Source: Chalara sp. BL73 (lineage: Eukaryota; Ascomycota; Leotiomycetes; Helotiales). From it: a DNA stretch of 64,000 nucleotides. The notes under the pieces were generated by a model that saw only the letters and a program-made list of their open reading frames with translations, was not told where the DNA came from and made no database searches. Below are positions 34,430 through 45,803 of this stretch, piece by piece. A program made the position numbers and the translations under genes. The DNA lies in the NCBI GenBank assembly GCA_918026815.1, contig CAKJVC010000150.1, positions 1,426,001 through 1,490,000 of the forward strand, in the 5' to 3' direction. The first letter of the stretch is position 1, and the number at the start of each line of letters is the position of its first letter.

Positions 34430-34566
34430 CTTCTTATGTCTACAAGATTATTTCTTTCTCTATGTTTTTTATATCCTTCGTAGTAGACCTCTTAGAATGC
34501 TACTATTAGCCTAAGATACGTACTCCCATATACCTCTACTCAGCCTGTAGTGTTCTAGCGTCGTTA

Positions 34567-35074
34567 CAGTTTTACCGCAAAAAACGCACTTTTTCAAAAC
34601 GTGTTATTTCAACTACCATTTTATTTAAATTTATAAAACTTTATACATAACAATTCAACTGTATTTTTTATACGTTTGTGAAGTTTTAAACTAATACAAT
34701 TAATATTTATTTAGAAACTGACATTACAGGGGTTATTTTTGTCACGTCGCGTGCTCCCAAGCACACGTGATCCATATTAGGCGAGCTCCTCGTGTATATA
34801 TAGCCTGCTCTCCCCGAGCCCCCTCTTCCTTCCTTAGCTATAGATTCTCGTATTGCACCACCGTTGCCCTCTGTATCTGTAGATCCACAGCGCGTGCCGT
34901 GACAATTTTAGCGTAAAATCTTATATCTATATATTTATAATACGCAAACTTTCCAAATTTAAAATATTGTTTGTTTATATACTTGAAATATTATGTATTA
35001 AGTTTTAAGAACATTAATAAAATAGTAGTCGAAATAACCCGTTTTGAAAAATCACGTTTTTTGCGGTAAAACCG
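34567..35074. mobile_element. MITE-like element with about 50-bp terminal inverted repeats
   Basis: Left end CAGTTTTACCGCAAAAAACG and right end CGTTTTTTGCGGTAAAACCG form inverted repeats that continue through TTTTTCAAAACG, GTTATTTC and ACTAC to about 50 bp. The interior is very AT-rich and non-coding, with a family 1 LTR inserted in it. The ends resemble pogo/Fot1-type transposons. A TA precedes the left end, but the right flank is CC. Confidence 0.75.
34740..34904 (+). mobile_element. Solo LTR, family 1, copy D (nested in the MITE)
   Basis: 165 bp, TGTCACGTCGCG to GCCGTGACA, with perfect ATTTT/ATTTT duplications. It lies inside the element at 34567-35074 and is therefore younger. Confidence 0.92.
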
Positions 35075-35127
35075 CCTTGTTTCACTTACTTATCTGTTCC
35101 ACTTACCTATCAGGTACGTTAGTTCCT

Positions 35128-35301
35128 TGTCACGGCACGAGCTGTGGATCTACAGATACAGAGGGCAGCTGTGGTACTATACGAGAATCTATAGCTAAGG
35201 AAGGAAGAGGGGGCTCGGGGAGAGCAGGCTATATATACACGAGGAGCTCGGGGAGCTCGCCTAATATGGATCACGTGTGCTTGGGAGCACGCGACGTGAC
35301 A
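35128..35301 (-). mobile_element. Solo LTR, family 1, copy E
   Basis: 174 bp, reverse orientation, flanked by perfect TTCCT/TTCCT duplications. It cuts into the downstream end of a LINE RNase H remnant. Confidence 0.92.
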
Positions 35302-35650
35302 TTCCTTGGCCTATTACATAAGCCAATTCCTGACATCCTAGAGCCCCGTGTATGGCATCTTTAATTCCAGCTCTAACTTCAGCGTCGAAAACTTTGAAGC
35401 GGTTACCATAAGGAATTGAAGCTTCGGCTATTCTGTGGCCGCCTTGGAAAGCCGCATAGCCTCCACCAGCGCCGCCTGATTCGAGTTTTGAACCGTTTGA
35501 GTAGACTATAATGTCACTGGCGGAATCAAGTTTAGAAAATTCCGTTACAAAGCTGCAGCTTCTTCTCGGGTAAATGTAAGTTTTTCAGGCGTACAAGCCC
35601 CGATTCGAAGCCTTGCAGCTAATTTGCTTTCTGGCACTTGCCAAAGGGGA
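35302..35650 (-). pseudogene. LINE RNase H domain fragment
   Basis: Minus-strand reading gives SKLAARLRIGACTPEKLTF, then SDIIVYSNGSKLESGGAGGG, YAAFQGGHRIAEASIPYGN and RFKVFDAEVRAGIKDAIHGA. This is the RNase H fold of Tad-type LINEs (YSDGS and the FDAE block, here YSNGS). A frameshift lies near 35530-35560. The Asp-to-Asn change in the first catalytic motif and the truncation at copy E show it is dead. The adjoining open frame up to 35915 was not recognised. Confidence 0.78.
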
Positions 35651-36381
35651 AGCTGGATAGAGTTAAGTTGTTCTGATGGGAGGGGTCACCAGCGGCGGGC
35701 GTGCCGCGGGGTAGACCGGGTGGTGGGCCAGGGGTCTTTAGGGCGGTGCAAATGACTTGGCGCGGTTGAAACCACGTGGGGCACCTCTGGGTGACTTTAA
35801 GGCAGGCTTCCGCGCGTGTTCTAAAAGGGTGTTGAGGCGTCGAGTACGATGCCCCAATAAAATAAACTTGATGCTCGATTTTAGTTTTCAGTTCGTCGAT
35901 GTAGGCTAAAGCCAAAAACGGCTTCCCAATTCTTCTGATTAATTTTTGGATTATTAAATGCTTGTGTTTAATATTCGATTATGTGAATTCACAACCCAAT
36001 TTTCCCGAAATAAAGGGTATGGAACTCGCGATATTATTGTGGTGAAAAGTTAAGTGCTTTACACGCGCTAGCTTGTAGAAAAGCCAACAAATAAACTTTC
36101 GGTTTTATGCATTGGTTTTTGGGCTGGAATAATATTAGCGTTGCGCTGGGGTTGCTTTAAGTTTACACCGAACACGAAAACGAAGCTAGATTATGTTTTA
36201 AAAAGATCGTAGGCATCATTTGAATAGCGTGTACATGATTAATTCCGGAATCGTTTCCCTGGAACCTAATATTAATGAAACTTTTTTTTGGCCTATTCTT
36301 TCCAACTTCCACCTTTTCCATTACCTAATAATTCAACTCCTAAATTTTGATAGTATTTGCTAGTACCTCCCAGCTCAGCCC

Positions 36382-36552
36382 TGTCACGTCCCTCCGGAGC
36401 ACACGTAACCTATATTAGCCAAGCTTTCGGAGCTCCTCGCGTATATATAGCCTGCTCTCCTCGAGCCCCTCTTTCATCCTTAGCTTTAGATTCTTACGTA
36501 TTATACCACCGTTGCCTACTATATCTGTAAATGCACAGCGCGTGCCGCGATA
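36382..36552 (+). mobile_element. Solo LTR, family 1, copy F (older)
   Basis: 171 bp, TGTCACGTCCCTCCGG to GTGCCGCGATA, more diverged than the other copies, with near-duplicate flanks AGCCC/AACCC. It lies about 340 bp upstream of the NucA/NucB gene. Confidence 0.75.
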
Positions 36553-36887
36553 AACCCGCTTTGCTGCCCTATCTTGCCCGCTAAAATTTATTTACCTCTT
36601 TAACCAAAGAACTTCTGCGAGTACTCTCTTCACTTCCTGTACCATAAAGCAACCACGATCTTTTCGCCATCCACTTGTGAAGGCCCTTGCTACGGTTAGA
36701 TGTAAGAAATTTCATATTTTGTAAACTTCACGTAACGCAAGAGTCAATGCTTAAGCCTCCGTGCAACAGAGGGCAACCACTGATAACCTGCCATCTCCAC
36801 TCAACATCATCGTAAGAACTGATAACAACCCGTAAGAAACATTTCGACCAGCTTCTCAAACTCGTTGTTAACTCTTTAGCTTACGTT

Positions 36888-38489
36888 ATGGACATGACAG
36901 TCGGCGTCATGTTTCAACTGTGGTGTTTGTTTAGCTTTGCTGCCTCAGCTGAGATGATTCTGACCTCATCTTGTCTCGATAGAAGTAGTTTGTTGAATGT
37001 AACATTGCAAAACTACTCACCAAGGTTTTTCGATACTGAGCAGAGTAAATTGGGCGACAGTTCACAGCTTTTTGCACGCCAACAGTGTCCGCCTGGCTCA
37101 GCCTTAGTATGCTCTTCAGCCCAATCGCGATTGACAGCACTAACAGGATATACATGACAGTGCCCAGATGGTATACACTGTGCCGACATTGGGTGGTTCT
37201 GCTGCACGGCGTCTTCAAAACAATGTCGAAATGGGAATAGTTGTTGCCCCGCTTCCGATGGCGGGGGTTGCGTGAGATCTGGCAACTCTTGTTGCGGACA
37301 GTATCAGTGCGAACCCCATGAAAGATGTTGCGGAGACAAAAGTGGGTGTGTAAAAGCTGATAACACCTGCTGCGGGCAATATCAGTGCAAGCCAACTGAG
37401 AAATGTTGCGGCAACGGAGAGGGCTGTGCTCCCACCACCGGCACATGCTGTAGTCCTGGCTACTACTGCGTTGAAGGTGCAAAATGTTGCGTCGATCAGG
37501 AACTCGACAAGTTTTGCGCCGAGAACTGTGTAGAGACCATGACTCTGGATTTCAACGAATACGCTGGAATGGAGGAGATATTCGAGAACATGTGCCGAGG
37601 CATCGTGCGAGGATCCAATATCCAGCCGGGAGAAATGATCCTGGAGTACAATGGGAAAGGCAGCTCCGCTCGAAACAGGAATATTGCGTGTGGGAAACTT
37701 CAGTGTGCTAAAGTCTTTGGTGCTGGGTGGCAATGCGACGAATTCCCCTTTGCATCTTCTGTTGAAGGGGGTTCACTTGCTGCGGTAATGTGCGTTCCAG
37801 GGAAGCACAATCGTGCAATTGGGGGCAAATGGGGGAGTATGGTGAGAGGCAAAGTCAAGGGCACCAAGTTCCGTGTCAAAATCACTAACTTCAATTGCGC
37901 AAATGTTTTCGACAGAAGACAACTTGAAAAACGAGCTGGTGCTGTTCTTCGGAACGATACGGATGCCATCTATCTACGCGGATCTGCATTCGGGAACTAC
38001 TCGCAAGGTCCAGTTGCCATGATTCAGCCGGTCTACATTCCAGACGAATTTGTTGGCAAGTTCATCATCAATTCTGCTATCTCACAGGGACAGTTCATCT
38101 CTGGAGTAGTAATGGACGACGAAGGGACCGAGTTTGGCTCGTAAGTGCATGATATTTGAAAGACAGACTGGTCTGACAAAGATTTGTACAGCATCATGGC
38201 GTCTTCTTCCATTACCATTGACGTTGGTCAAACCGGCGTCGGAAATATTTTCATTCTTGGCTGGACTCAAGATACTCTAGCAGCTGTCAGCATATCCACG
38301 ACTCTCCAATCCGCGACCAGCACCGCGGCGTCTACAGCGACCAGAACTGTGGCATCTACAGCGGCTAGCACTGTGGCGTCTACAGCGAGGCCAATATCCA
38401 GCGCCATCAGAACGCTTGAAGGATCGTGGTGCTGGAAATCGTTCTTCACGCTGTTCTTGATATTCGTATTATACAAGACTGCCCTTTGA
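36888..38489 (+). CDS. Secreted Cys-rich protein with NucA/NucB nuclease-like domain
   Basis: Three exons, 498 residues. The start has a signal peptide (MFQLWCLFSFAASA). Intron 1 (37107-37160, 54 nt, GTATGC, CTAAC branch, ACAG) removes an in-frame TGA and joins CPPGSAL to CPDGIHCADIGWFCC. Intron 2 is 38141-38191 (GTAAGT...TACAG). Residues about 65-155 carry granulin-like CC modules (NSCCGQYQCEPHERCCG, NTCCGQYQCKPTEKCCG). Around residue 265, CDEFPFASSVEGG and then PGKHNRAIGG match the NucA/NucB deoxyribonuclease motif. A Ser/Thr/Ala-rich stalk and hydrophobic tail (FFTLFLIFVLYKTAL) suggest GPI or membrane anchoring at the cell surface. Nuclease activity is inferred from the family; the Cys modules may bind the cell wall. 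Confidence 0.87.
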
Positions 38490-38908
38490 TGGCTACATTT
38501 GGATCTGAATTGGCTGATTTGATTTCTCGTCGAGTCCGGGCAATTGATATCAAAGAAAATGGTTAGTTTTCCAAAAGTTGAACTATGTATGGAACTAAGG
38601 ACTTTTGCAATTAGGCTGACAATTTGATTGCCTGCAATTTGCGGAGCTCTAGTGCCTCCAGCAGTGTAGCCGCAAAAATGCCACGGCGTAAATTATGGTA
38701 TGGTAGGGCGTAATGGTACAATTTGAAGAAGGGAATTGTTATGACGCATCTAGCTTTTATTAAGGAGCATCCAACTATCCCTAATTAGTATGACTGTCGG
38801 AATACCTACCACGTAGCAAAAGGCGTACTAGCTGTGACTACGCTCTTGCTGATGTGGTTCTGGTATTCATTTATTGACTTTTCTAAGCTACGGCCTATTG
38901 CCAGGTAG
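38490..38908. other. No gene; 3' flank
   Basis: Nothing recognisable. Probably the 3' UTR of the upstream gene and a spacer. Confidence 0.4.
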
Positions 38909-39527
38909 TTATATAGGTGATAGAAGATCCACAATTCCCGCGATCCGGTGGATCGCGTGAGCTATGTACATGCATTCCAACAATGACAAGCCACACACTA
39001 AATATGGAAACCGTAATGATTGTAACTCACGAAGATTTGACAATATTACTGCAGGAGCAGTTCCTCCTGCAATTTGTGCTGTAATTTGTTCAATAATATA
39101 AGCCAGTTGACCTTTTATTCGATGTGCTGGGTCGGTAGAGGCACTAAGTTGAGGTACGTGGTTATGGGGGTTGTTTCCAGGTGTAATAAACCCCCAAATA
39201 TCAAAGTCAAACATGAACCAATTTGGCTTTATAAGGGCAGTTGACTCTAATAGACCCTTGGCTTTTTCTTTATTTTTTGCTTTCGTAAATCTTTCTGCGA
39301 CTACTTTTATCAATTATTTCATGTGTTTTTCGAGCTTTATTAAATGTAAAAAGCACCCAGTTTGGGTGCCCTATATTCTCGGCCCTTTTCGCAGTCCAGC
39401 TATGTGTACGAGCATGCTTTTTAAGATATGCGCAGGCTGTATCAATAGAGGTAAAATCACCCGTAGGAATAGACCCTAAAGGCATACTAATCGTTGGAGC
39501 ACCTTCGTCAGAAGAGGAGGAGGCCAT
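38909..39527 (-). pseudogene. MULE/FAR1-type transposase N terminus, frameshifted
   Basis: Begins MASSSSDEGAPTISMPLG, then DFTSIDTACAYLKKHARTHS and NWVLFTFNKARKTHEIIDKS. After a +1 shift near 39290 it continues KGLLESTALIKPNWFMFDFD and NPHNHVPQLSASTDPAHRIK and stops at 38909. The layout (N-terminal FAR1-like DNA-binding part with an HNH...HP.HR block) fits fungal MULE transposases. The DDE catalytic part is missing. An intron instead of a frameshift cannot be excluded. Confidence 0.6.
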
Positions 39528-39627
39528 ACTGCGTGCGAAAATGGTAAGTAGATGGCAGGTTTAGTGGAGGGCTGGAAACAAGAAAGCTATAAGTACTGGA
39601 ACGAATGCCTTAACAGCCTTTACAGGG

Positions 39628-39831
39628 TGTTACGATCACGGTCCTATGAGCCTGGCGAGGCGATATATAGGTGTTTCAATACGAGGATACTAAACTAAGG
39701 AGGAAAAGGTGTAGCTGTTGCTGTAGCATCCCTTATATCAAGAGGACCATGACCACATGACTACCAGAGGCGAGCTGGTAAGCGAGCCAATGAGCGTCTC
39801 TATAGCTGGTGCAATATTGAGGACCGTGACA
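39628..39831 (+). mobile_element. Solo LTR, family 3
   Basis: 204 bp, TGTTACGATCACGGTCC to GGACCGTGACA, a diverged family 3 copy with perfect CAGGG/CAGGG duplications. Confidence 0.88.
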
Positions 39832-40424
39832 CAGGGTCTTTGACGAATCTCGGCCAAATGGTCTGAGCCAATTCTGGAAAAGTCGAAGAAATAAAGTGCA
39901 GTAGTATACTTTTGGATTGCGGTAGTAGTTCTGATTTTGACACTTGTCTTTGGTTTGAATCAATCTATCACTGGCATCTTGCAAGTGGGTTTAGCGTATC
40001 ACCAGTGTCAAGGTAGCAAGGGCTTGTTGCGATTGTGCAAAGTGTCATTTATGTAGAAGATACTAATTTGCATGAGGCTCACGGGTTGTGATTAAGGTAT
40101 CGGCGATGTGCATTTTCGTAATCATTCCACTTGATAAGGTTACTCTCTATTTATATTTTATCCAGCAGCTTAATCAACCGCTGTGCCGGAAAGCGGAATG
40201 TTGGGCATGTTGCCGACACGCTCCAAACAGGATTGGCCAGCGCACCCCCATTCACCAGGTTTCCATGACCAGCAACCCCCTTTACGGCAGCTTGGTCTGG
40301 TTCCTATCTGCATTTTTATATGTACACACATTGTCAGAACGCATGTAAAGACGATCACGCCGACCACTGTTCACGTGAGTTATGGGTCCTTTCAGGACCT
40401 ACAGCCTCTTCGCGATACCGTAGC
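39832..40424. other. No gene recognised
   Basis: Short overlapping frames only. It may include decayed upstream parts of the LINE that follows. Confidence 0.35.
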
Positions 40425-41345
40425 TTAGAACCTACCCTTTGTTTTCTCTTGACAACCCTCGTAAGAACTTTGGATATGCAGATGATGCTGCAAAACTCGA
40501 AATCTCGTCTTCACTAACCGAGAATGCCCAAAAGCTCTCGGCTCGACTTGAACAAGCTTTTTCGTAGGGGAAAGAAAAAGTAATTACTTTTGACCCAAAC
40601 AAATCAGAGCTTATTCACTTTTCCCGAAAGCTCGCCAACTAACTAATTCCTCACCCGGTAGTTGCAAGTACATTAACGGTTACAGAATGCACTCCAAACC
40701 CTCAGGTTCGATAGCTAGGAGTTATTTTTTGACCGTAAACTCCGTTGCCGAGCCGGGTTCCAGTTGGGCCAGCTAATTCCTTGGCAAATCGCCAAGAAGC
40801 GCTCAAGCCTGGCCCAACTCTTTGTGCAACCATTTGGAGCCTCGGTGAACTTAAGCGAAAGACCAAATGTAGTTAGAATTATGCTTGGCATATGCTCAAT
40901 ATAGGCTTAGCGCATTTGTCTGGTACATATACTTTATAAAGAATTCTACTAACACTAAGCTACAAATTCACTTGCAGTAGTTTCTATAGTCGAATTAATT
41001 AAGCAACGCAAAATACAAAGTTGTAACGTTTTCATTTCAAAGTTTAAAAGTTATATTGTACGCGTCGCAATAGAAAACGCGAAGCGCTTGGCATATGCCG
41101 GGGAGAGATTTCTGGCCTGGCTGAGCTCTCAAAGCTACGATTTCTGGCCTGGCCCAGATTTTTCTAGCCTGGCTCAACTGTAACCCCTTTCCGAGCTTAT
41201 GCTTATAACCAAGCTTCGAAAGCTCTTAAGATTAGCCAGGCTCTCGCCCAGCTTGGAAACACTGCCCGAGGAGTTCCTCCAACGTTGCTCCGGCGTGCAG
41301 TGACCGCATGTGTGCTTCTTGTAGCCTTTTACGGAGTGCAAACCT
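40425..41345 (+). pseudogene. LINE reverse transcriptase fragment (Tad-like)
   Basis: Plus-strand reading gives FSLDNPRKNFGYADDAAKLE (YADD catalytic box), KLSARLEQAF-stop-WGKEKVITFDPNKSELIHFS, then LGVIF and, farther on, QASKALKISQALAQLGNTAR and GVPPTLLRRAVTACVLLVAF. This is the palm and thumb region of a non-LTR reverse transcriptase. Stops occur at several expected Trp or Arg/Gln codons, and about 270 bp of decayed sequence lies between the two blocks. It is dead and ends before the LTR at 41388. Confidence 0.78.
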
Positions 41346-41387
41346 GCAAAGGGATGTTCACGTGATCCAATGTCATTGATCAAGGGG

Positions 41388-41486
41388 TGTTACGGCATTC
41401 ACAACACCTTTCCTCCTTAGTGTAGAATCTTCGTATTTGATACCTTACAAGCAGCTGTAGCCGGCGCCTGTATTGGGATCGTGACA
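41388..41486 (-). mobile_element. Family 3 LTR, internally deleted
   Basis: 99 bp. Reversed it starts TGTCACGATCCCAATACAGG and shares GGTATCAAATACGAAGATTC with the full copies, then ends TGTGAATGCCGTAACA, missing about half the LTR. Confidence 0.7.
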
Positions 41487-44120
41487 CCTATCGCACATCT
41501 AGTAAAAACTCATTTATTTCACGACTTAAATCATGTGACCCACATGACCCGTGGTTTCATTAAATCACACAAGAGCAATTCATAGATACAAACGGGAGAC
41601 TAGGCGTACTTTGGATAGCAGGGTTTCTATCGCTGAGGCCATTTTAACTGCTGGGAACCGTCTTGGTGGTTGTAATCCCCACATAGTCACTTGGCGCAGG
41701 TTCTGCACGTCTCATAGTCCTAGGGATAATAGCCTTCGGAGTTCCTATAATCTCAATGGTCTATTCAATCCGTTCTATGGAAAGGATAATGTCGACCACG
41801 GTATCGAAATTTCTGGAATTTCCTTCCAAATGGCGCCCAAGGCATCAAATATATTTCGCAGGGAACTTGTAGTCAGCACGTTGATAGTCAACCTCCCTCC
41901 AAAATCAGATCCCTTGTGAGGACTTGATCGAATAACTACGAATGGTTATATATACAAGACGTAACGTGAGGAGTTAAATGTAGAATCATGCAAGGAGATA
42001 TAAACAAGTCAGTTCAGGGATGTGGTAGTGTGGCGGGGAACATGCTGAGAGCAAGAACAGCAACAGGATCTAGCACAAAACTCATAGGCGTGATAGCGGT
42101 GGCTGTAGCATACTGGGGAGAGCACCGGCGAGCCTAAACTCTATATAATAGTCAAACGTCAATAGCTTATAAAGGTGTAAAATATAGAAGGGTGGAAAAG
42201 GTGTTGTGTTGATGATGATGTGCCTCCATACCGGAGGCGAAGGTTATATACAACTCATGCTCATCAGGTCACATGACTGACCACTCATGAGTATCACGTG
42301 ACATAGTGTCAAAGGAAAGAAAATCGTCCCCACCACAGTAGTACGAAACGCACCTTCCAAGGTTGCTCCGTGGCGTGCAGCTTATAAAGTTTATCATTTT
42401 TTCTTCTTCTTGTGAAGCGTACTTTCCCTAAGCCTGCACTAGTAGATCGATCAATCATTTTGTTCATGTGCGTTTTGTTTTCAGGGCAAAGCCCCATGGT
42501 TGATTGATGTTTAATCTAGGGAAACGCCGCATTCAGTTCCCTCTAGCTACCTTCTCCACAAATCTGCTTCAGCTCACCGCCGTTCGCGCCTTCCAACCAC
42601 CACAAACTATACACGAAATATTTTCTAAGGTAGGAAGTAAAATAAAGTGACAACCTGTATCAGATTGAGCTAGCACCAAATTGCATAACTTACATTCTAC
42701 ACCATTCTCGTATTATTTTATTTGGTTGTGTCAATTTCGGCTACGGTTTTGCGATCTTACGTGGTTGGAGTACTAATAGCCTTGACTGTGTCTTCAAAGA
42801 TCAATCTTAGTAGCTTGTTTTCTTGACCCTTTAATATAGCCCCTGGAGGCGCAGCTAGGCCGAGTGCAATGATGCGCATACACTATCGAGAAGGAGCATC
42901 TTTTGCGTAACATACTTACTCGTTGTCGCAGGGGAAACCTCCCTTCGATATTTTTGGCCTGCTTGGTTTAGAGGGAATCTTTTCCCCCGTCGTCGTTAAT
43001 GTGATGCTCGACACCGAAGTTGAAGATATCGCTTCTGAACCGAATGCTGCCAAGAGACAGAGGGAATTCCTTGAGGATCAGGTCAAGAAGCTAGAAGATG
43101 GGCATGAGATTTTTAGGGGTGTGATGGGAAGTGGTAGCCATATCAGAAACATAGATTAAACCGAGGGCGATAATGCATGGTAAGAACCCATTGTGTTTAA
43201 TAGAGGCAAAATCCGTTTTGATAGTGTGCGTAAATATATCTATTCCATTTTCTTCTAAGGAACAGACAATAGCTGAGGTGAGCTCTGTCCTGGCCATCAG
43301 CGCTGTGTGGCCCTTTTGCTGCGGGGGCTGCGTTTAGCAATATAAGGGATGATAATGAAGGACGCATAATTCAGAGAGCTTTTCAACTGGCCACCAAAGA
43401 ATGGAAGTAATGAGACCCATCTCAGACTCTAGGTTACAGAATGCCAAAAGACAATAGACACACAGTGCATGAGCTACCGCCTGCCTATTTGCCAGGATAT
43501 ACCCATTTTGCTTCTGTGCTGAATGCTTGACTTGGTCGACGATTCTCTCACTTTACCTTCTCTCCTTAGTTTAAAATCGTCTCAATAGAACCTTCCTATT
43601 AGCTTCAATAGCGCCAGGATTTGGATTCGTGACAACAACATTTTGGAGTTGACGAAAGGTGGAGATTGGGGCTCAGAGCTCTCTCGATAAGATCTGAGCC
43701 TAAATTGCGATATGCATTTGCTTCCATTATTTAAATATCTTCATTACACAGGTCTTCGCAATTTTATTTATCCCAAGCGCAGGTAACATAAACACTTCTT
43801 ATTAAAGCTATGACTAATCGCATTTTAAGTATACAAATGCTGGATAAAGTCACAGCGGCGTGTCGCGAGCTATTTGAGACACCAGTGACTGTGTTGGAAC
43901 TAACCAAAATACGAATAAGGGCCTTTCAGCCATAGGGCCAAAACAACAAGAGACAGTTTAAGAATATCAACAAAAACTGCCAAACACGAACTCCAAACAA
44001 AAAAGAGTAACCCAAACCAGCATCGATGAATGCGTGCGTTGATCACAAGGTGAGGACCACTTCATTCTATTTCCATGTCATTTCGGGGCTCCACAGTAAG
44101 TAATCTTTTGAGCCATCTCA
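41487..44120. other. Mostly intergenic; two unassigned open frames
   Basis: 41551-41919 (plus, 122 codons) and 42923-43159 (plus, 78 codons, GLLGLEGIFSPVVVNVMLDT, with a possible 3' splice site CGCAG just before it) are open but unrecognised. The second reads like a soluble-protein exon with a charged helix (AAKRQREFLEDQVKKLEDGH). Either could be an exon of a gene I cannot assemble. Confidence 0.35.
43541..43634 (-). mobile_element. Partial family 3 LTR
   Basis: Ends GATTCGTGACA. Reversed, its order (TGTCACGAATCC, GGCGCTATTGAAGC, CTAAGGAGAGAAGG) follows family 3 with many changes. Old fragment. Confidence 0.5.
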
Positions 44121-45803
44121 TTACACGCCCGGCAGGAGCTTTTTGGATAAAAAACCGTTCGTGGCGTTCGCGGAATTTGACATTGCCCGGGATCTGATTT
44201 CCCTCGACCGTGGACCTGCCTTCCCAGCGACGGGGCTGGACGGGCTATTTCTTTCCATCTCCTCCGCCGCGGGCATCGATTGCGACTTCATCAGCACGAC
44301 CCCCGGGGTCACGGGGTCGGGCTCGCCGTCCGCTATGACGTAAATACGGGGAAAGATCATAAGCAGCGCTTCGTCGTCTTTTGGCGCGCCGGCCGCGTTC
44401 TCATGCTCGGCGCTGGCGCGGCTGTTGTCGAACCTGAGCGTGTGCCATTCAAAGTCGAGGTAATGGTTTAGCTCAAAGTAGGGCTCGAACTTCTCCCTGG
44501 TGTTTTGCACGAGCTGCCAGACCTCCAGGGCCTTTCGCACGACGCCTTCGACGTCCGAACGAAACTTTTCAAACTGCGCATCGAAAACCAGGTTTCGAAC
44601 GCACCAGGCGACTTCCCTGACCACTCGTTCGATAGCCTTGATGGAATTCTTCGCCTGGTCCTCTGGAAATATAGACAGTAAAAGAGCGCGGCAAAATGAC
44701 TCCTTTTTGCTGTTTGCAACTGCTAAATTAACTAAGAGCGACCGAATTTCGTCCCTGTCTTCATTATCTTCCAAAAGGTATGTTGGCTGGAATATATGTT
44801 GGCTGATAGACCGCGCAAGAATCGCCAGCAACGCAGCGACTCGCATTTGTTTTGCCGCAAGGCTGTTGGATCGCGGAAGGGGAATTGCACGGTCTAAATG
44901 TTCAGAATCTTTTAGGTGTTTCCATGCTGTCTTATCCTATGTAGCTGTTAACCGAGAGCAAAAATATTTCTTTTAGCTGGAAGTAAACTTACTCCAAGTC
45001 TCTCTTCTGCGAGATCTTCTTCAAAAAGTAATACAACCGCCCCGTAAGCAGCCTCCCAAACTTCGTCCAGCCGCTTGATCCTAACGCTATAGTTAATAAC
45101 CTGGCATAAACCGACGGGAAAAGTGAACTTGCCATACTGCCTCATCTACTTCCTGTAATTTCGTTGTGAAACTTTCAATCTCGCCAAGTCTTGTTGCACT
45201 TGATTGCAAATCTCTCTCCAGAGAAGTGATCTTTTTTTCAAGGTCTTGCGTCTGATTATTGGCTTCAACTTTTTGCACTTTTTCATTGCGCAGGCTCTCT
45301 TTCAATTTGTCGATTCCGAGATCTTTCCCCTTTATGATTTGCTGTAGCTTTGTCACATCCGCAGTGGCACCTTCTACCTTCTCCTTCTCCGCGCTGAGTA
45401 GTTTCGTGACTTGTTCAAACTTTTCTTGTAAGACATTTTGCGCACGGGTGTGCTCCTCCGAAGCGACGTCTTTCTGTTTAATTATTGATTTGAGACTCAG
45501 GACCGTTTTAGTCAACGTTGCATTTTCCTTTTCTAGGTTGTTTTGCTGCTTTCGGTACATTTCGAGGTTATCTTGGAGACGATTCTCGTACTTGCTTCTC
45601 AGCTCGGTATTCTCCTTCCTGAGATTGTCCAGTTCAGTGTCTTTCAATCCAATCACTTCTTTCAGTCTTGGAATCTCCCCAAACACTCCTGCGATTCTCT
45701 TGTAATTGTCGTTCGATGTTAGATCCCCGATATTAGTGACTAGGCCCTGGAAAGCTTGCATAAGATCGGCTGCCATCGTGGCATCCGAATTGTTTTTAGC
45801 CAT
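44121..45803 (-). CDS. Uncharacterised coiled-coil protein (three exons)
   Basis: About 525 residues. Exon 1 starts MAKNNSDATMAADLMQAFQG and is almost wholly coiled coil (RLKEVIGLKDTELDNLRKEN and on to LGEIESFTTKLQE). The first intron ends at 45101; the donor is ambiguous (45149, giving 49 nt, or 45137, giving 37 nt). Both keep the frame into VINYSVRIKRLDEVWEAAYG. Intron 2 (44937-44992, GTAAGT...CATAG) joins ERLG to DKTAWKHLKDSEHLDRAIPL. The C-terminal half (MRVAALLAILARSISQHIF to GFLSKKLLPGV) is a helical domain with a Ser/Arg-rich tail. The layout resembles conserved proteins of unknown function in filamentous ascomycetes. No enzymatic motif was seen. Confidence 0.8.

Noticed and set aside
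35044..35364. 106-codon plus-strand frame
   Set aside because: It is mostly LTR copy E translated together with the MITE end.
37155..37157. Premature TGA in the NucA/NucB gene
   Set aside because: It lies inside a 54-nt GTATGC...ACAG intron with a CTAAC branch site, and removal gives a continuous Cys-rich sequence.
38142..38144. TAA at 38142 taken as the end of the NucA/NucB protein
   Set aside because: The TAA is part of a GTAAGT donor. Splicing to 38192 continues the frame to a Ser/Thr-rich stalk and hydrophobic tail.
44500..45705. Plus-strand frames of 148-158 codons inside the coiled-coil gene
   Set aside because: Ser/Phe-rich mirror images of Lys/Glu-rich coiled-coil codons on the minus strand.
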